Shown here in pieces: positions 59,925 through 64,000 of a stretch of DNA of 64,000 nt. The first letter of the stretch is position 1. Every line of letters begins with the position of its first letter. The notes beneath the pieces are model-generated. The model saw only the letters and a program-made list of their open reading frames with translations. It had not been told where the DNA came from and made no database searches. Source of the DNA: Arabidopsis thaliana (taxonomy: Eukaryota > Streptophyta > Magnoliopsida > Brassicales > Brassicaceae); NCBI RefSeq assembly GCF_000001735.4, contig NC_003074.8:1488101-1552100 (forward strand). Reading direction: 5' to 3'. A program made the position numbers and the translations under genes.

Positions 59925-61601
59925 AAGAAAACAGAGGAAAGTGTGAATCTTTTGTCATGCTTCAGAGAATATGGAAAAAAAACAGAGGAAAATATGAATC
60001 TTAGCTCAAATTAACTAAACAGAGAATAACGCTCCTAAAGCCAAATCTTGAATAAGTGATAAGTGAAAGAAAAAAACATTATTACCAGATAAGAATTAAG
60101 AAGAGATGCTCCTTGATGTTTTGATGGAAACCTTTCGTCTCTGGTGTCTCGAGGAAAAGTAGAAGAGATTCATGAGTTTGTTTTTTCAACCTCAAAGTTA
60201 AAACGCTATTTGAAATAGAGATCCGAGAGCTGCGGAGAAAAAGTGTGTGTTTTGTGTCTGCTTGAAGAATTACGGAGCTGGAGATACTTAAAGCTGAAGC
60301 CTAAAGCTGACTTATTGTGACTAAGTTTTAGGACAAAATCCACAAACTCTCTTTCACCAACGTGCCTAATTCCTTACTTTTCGGTGTTCTTCTGTGTCTT
60401 TGAATATAATTCAAAAGTCAACCATAGCTGATAAGTATATAATATACCAACATGCATACTTAAATTTTTTTTAAAAAAATTGTTAAATATAAGAGCACAA
60501 ATCTCGTAAAGTTGTTAAGAACTTTGCTTTGCTATAGTGGAAAACAAACTAACAATATCATGCACCTTCCAAATTGAAGAAGAGATTCGAGGCAGAGGCA
60601 GACGCAGACGCATACGTCGGTTAACGGTTGGGCCGGTTATAACCGGTATATTTCCCGAAGAAGTTTGGTCTTCTCGACCTGGTTGCTAACCATTGCGCCG
60701 GAATCTATTTTCTTGGTCAAACCGAACCAAAGTCTTGTACTTAAATCTTGACGATGAAAAACAAAAACAATCATGATGATGAGTGTGATGCGATGATTAG
60801 GTGGAAGTTCAAAATACGTCTTTTCTTCCCACCTATTGATTAGACCTTTGATTTTTTTGGGGCGTCTTGGTTCAATGAATCGAGTTTCAACACCCAACGT
60901 TGTTTTGTGCGATAAATTTTGTTTTTTAAGTACCGTCAAATTATAACTATGACAGAATTTTTAAAACGATATAGCTACAATTGATTAATCAATCTAGTAT
61001 ATTCAAGCTTTCGACATCATAAACCAGCACTAAATTTAATTCAAGACAGTGAATAACAAGAGCCACACCCACATGTGTACTATGGTTTCGTGATTGTCTC
61101 GAACTAAAATGACGTGTCCGTTCTTCTCTCCTTTTATTTTTTTCTTCTTTACGAAAAAATGATTGAACCTTTTTTTATATTGCACTTCAACGGTTTTCAC
61201 AAGTTGATGTTTCTGTCTTATAGTCCATAAATAAGTTCGAACAAGAAAAATGGCAACCGACGATTTTAGGCTAACGGCCTTATTGTTGAGGGAATCTTAT
61301 TCAGATGAATGACTTAAACAGCATATAACCAAAGCAAACCGGATCCTTAAACCAAAATGTAATAAACCGTACGCTGGTTGATACAAACAATGAACATGAA
61401 CCTAGACTCAATAAAAACCAGATGCATTTACATCACAACATAGCATGATATTTATTTCCATCTTTGTGGTTAACCAATCCTAGCTATTATACTAGCTAGC
61501 TAGTCTATATATCATAGGGAAGAGAAAGAAAAAACATTCTACTTCACGCAAATATTTTATCTCTTTGTTTCTTGTTCTTAATTAGGGTTTGATTGAAGAA
61601 A
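59925..61601. other. Intergenic: methyltransferase leader/promoter and sugar-transporter promoter
   Basis: 59925 to about 60290 is a leader with a probable intron for the methyltransferase gene. 60300-61480 shows no supportable gene; a minus-strand open frame at 60939-60637 is not convincing. A TATATAT word at 61506-61512 fits a TATA box for the plus-strand transporter, whose leader runs from about 61540 to 61601. Confidence 0.5.
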
Positions 61602-64000
61602 ATGGAAGGAGAGAATAATATGGAGAAAGGATTGTTATTGGCAAAAAAGGAAGACAGTGCAAATACAACTCCACTTCTTATCTTCTCCACCTTCATCATT
61701 GTCTCTGCCTCCTTCACCTTTGGCGCTGCCGTATGTACCCATCTCTCTCTCTCTCTCTAGCTCTCTATTTCTTCTCTATATATGCACTCTCATATAGATG
61801 TTCCTATTAATTAGAACCAAATTCCAGATCTAGGCCAGAGGTATAATGAGCTAAGGAACAGATTCAAACCACCAACTTCTTTTCTTTAGCATTAATGTTA
61901 TATACTAAACTTTATTGTCTTTCAACAAGATTGTTGTTTAGAAATTATTTTAACGCAGATAATCAAAACCATGATGATTTTTGGCCTCAGATTTGTAATA
62001 CTTAATTTCGAATTAAAAGCTAAGTTTATATATATTGACAAAAGATGAAAAAGGTAATAATATAGTTTCTATACTATATATTATCTCTTCATATCTTCAA
62101 TCTTGTGGACCTCGAAAATGTTGGATTGATAGTACGTGCTACCTATAGCCATATCTTATCTCGACATCTCTTTTAAATTTCAAGTTTCTAACCACAGTAA
62201 AGGTTAAAAAAAAATTCAAGTAATTGTATTAAAGTAAGAGTTTATAACTTCATTATGTATATAGAGTTAAAAAAGAACAACTTAATTATTTCTATCATCT
62301 TATGGTTCACAGATAGGTTATACTGCAGATACAATGTCCTCCATTATGTCAGACTTGGATCTTTCTCTCGCACAAGTAAGTCCAACTTTCATCACAATTT
62401 TTATGGGAAACAACATTAATATAATTTTTCAGTCAATTCTTCCAATTTTACAAGTGGATGGATACACGCAAACGTATACGTATTTTGTTGAAACTACTAG
62501 TTACATCGCTTTTTTTTTATATCAAATGAAAAATTATTTAGGGGTAACAAAATAGAAAAAGTTGACTACTGTACGAGCTCATATTGTTACAGTGATGACT
62601 AGTTAATTTTAATTTCTTGAGAACTATGTTTACAGTTTTCGCTGTTTGGTTCGTTGTCGACGTTTGGAGGAATGATCGGTGCAATATTCAGCGCCAAAGC
62701 TGCAAGTGCCTTCGGTCATAAAATGGTAAGTATCAATTATTCTCAAAATCACCCCTATCTTTCTTTTATTTTGTCGTAAGCCCAAAAATTTATATCGTAA
62801 ATTTCTACACCCTCATTTTTTTTTGTCTTACAATATTTCTTAGACGTTGTGGGTGGCTGATTTATTCTGCATAACTGGTTGGCTTGCAATTTCACTAGCC
62901 AAGGTTCCCTCCATAACTTATATTCTTCTTTATTTTTGCAAGTTTAACAAAATTGTATATTTTATCACCATTTTAGTAATATAGTCTATGTTTTTTTGTA
63001 GTATATAATTCTTATTTTAAATTTCTTTTTTGGCACACAGGATATTATTTGGCTTGACATGGGGCGATTTTTGGTGGGAATTGGAGTTGGTCTCATTAGC
63101 TACGTGGTAAAGCTATTTCCTGAAAAGATGACAAAAAAAATATATATATATATCGTCGTAACCATAAATATTTTCTGTATAGGTTCCTGTATATATTGCA
63201 GAAATAACACCCAAGCACGTAAGAGGGGCTTTTACATTTAGCAATCAGGTGACTTACCTATTTAAAATCGAAGTTTAGACGTATATTATCATTTTATACA
63301 TAAATTTGACTTATTTATTCTAACATCAATACTTCACAGCTTTTGCAAAACTGTGGAGTTGCAGTCGTATATTACTTTGGAAATTTCTTGTCATGGAGAA
63401 CTTTAGCCATAATAGGTGATTCATTCCCATCAACTATCCCGATTTTAAAGATTCATTTCTCCTGATTATTATTTTATTTGCCCTAAACTAAAATATAGAT
63501 ATCTAATTAACCAGGTAGTATTCCATGTTGGATACAAGTTATTGGTTTGTTCTTCATACCTGAGTCTCCAAGATGGCTGGTTAGTCATATAAATCAATCG
63601 TGAAAAACTTATATCCATGAACATGATTGTTGTAATTTGTAAGTAAATATATAATAATATATGAACATAATATTTACAGGCGAAAAAAGGTCGTGATAAA
63701 GAATGTGAAGAAGTTCTTCAAAAGTTAAGAGGAAGAAAATACGATATTGTGCCTGAAGCTTGCGAAATCAAGGTACTCATACGTACAAATCAGTCCCACA
63801 AAATACAGATGTTTGACATAAATATATTTAAAATCACTTGTAGTCTTGTAGATCATTCATTCACCAAAAGAAAAAAGAAAAACAATCTACTCCTAAGCAA
63901 AAATTCTCACTTATACTTGTTTTAAATTTGTAGATTTCAGTTGAAGCTTCGAAGAAAAATTCGAATATCAACATTCGTAGTCTTTTCGAAAAGAGATATG
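61602..64000 (+). CDS. AT3G05400: ERD6-like monosaccharide transporter (AT3G05400), 5' part only
   Basis: Ten exons are inside the window (61602-61730, 62313-62375, 62636-62725, 62844-62903, 63041-63106, 63183-63248, 63340-63415, 63515-63579, 63680-63772, 63934 onward), about 260 codons; the rest is beyond 64000. The visible part has the major-facilitator sugar-porter signatures: G-R-F-L-V-G-I-G-V-G, then V-Y-I-A-E-I-T-P-K-H-V-R-G-A-F, and P-E-S-P-R-W-L-A-K-K-G at the end of helix 6. Members of this family move sugars out of the vacuole, mostly by proton coupling, and several respond to dehydration. A cytosolic N-terminus with a double-acidic or Leu-Leu-type sorting signal (G-L-L-L-A-K) is present. 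Many short exons are typical of ERD6-like genes. Confidence 0.92.

Noticed and set aside
60637..60939. Minus-strand frame of 100 codons between the methyltransferase and the transporter
   Set aside because: No domain, no leader, and biased AT codon use; most likely chance.

Overview
The window is plant nuclear DNA. Genes are interrupted by short AT-rich GT-AG introns, intergenic spaces are small, and the families present (FPP, HIPP, PPR-E, TANGLED, ALWAYS EARLY, RLP) are plant ones. Gene order and reconstructed protein lengths match what I remember of Arabidopsis thaliana chromosome 3, short arm, from about AT3G05220 to AT3G05400. Locus names are from memory, not from a search. Exon borders were worked out by hand from reading frame and splice sites; every multi-exon model given closes in frame.

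Layout. 0.7-10.8 kb: HIPP34 (+), a signal peptidase subunit (+), the PPR editing factor MEF19 (-), a RING protein (+) and a short-chain dehydrogenase (-). 10.8-12.7 kb: AT-rich spacer with a degenerate direct repeat and a possible unlisted minus-strand transcription start. 12.7-21 kb (all -): FPP3, a Yip1-family membrane protein, the peroxisomal adenine nucleotide carrier PNC1, and a broken guanosine/cytidine deaminase-like gene preceded by a copied Yip1 gene head. 22-27 kb: MIRO3 (+), with a tRNA-derived SINE in intron 1, convergent with an O-fucosyltransferase (-). 29.5-38 kb (all -): a P/U-type cyclin, TANGLED1, a DnaJ-ferredoxin protein and a second PPR protein. 38-51 kb: a rearranged disease-resistance neighbourhood. 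Aminopeptidase P spans 39.0-45.7 kb and carries the whole receptor-like protein gene RLP30 in its first intron. It is flanked by two copies of a duplicated block, with pseudogene fragments of a tRNA m5C methyltransferase and of ribosomal protein uL23, followed by RLP31. 52-58 kb: ALY2 (+), a DREAM/MuvB-type chromatin factor. 58.5-60 kb: a membrane-anchored SAM methyltransferase (-). 61.6-64 kb: the 5' part of an ERD6-like sugar transporter (+), cut by the window end.

There is no operon logic; neighbours are mostly functionally unrelated. The RLP30/RLP31 tandem pair with its duplicated flank is the one real local gene-family expansion. The most informative structures are evolutionary: the nested RLP gene, the 597-bp gap-free repeat flanking it about 9 kb apart, the copied Yip1 head placed in phase with a frameshifted deaminase, a partial exon duplication inside the aminopeptidase P gene, and three small pseudogene or SINE remnants. 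I see no CRISPR array, tRNA or rRNA gene, virus or intact transposon, and no evidence of a wholly new biological system.
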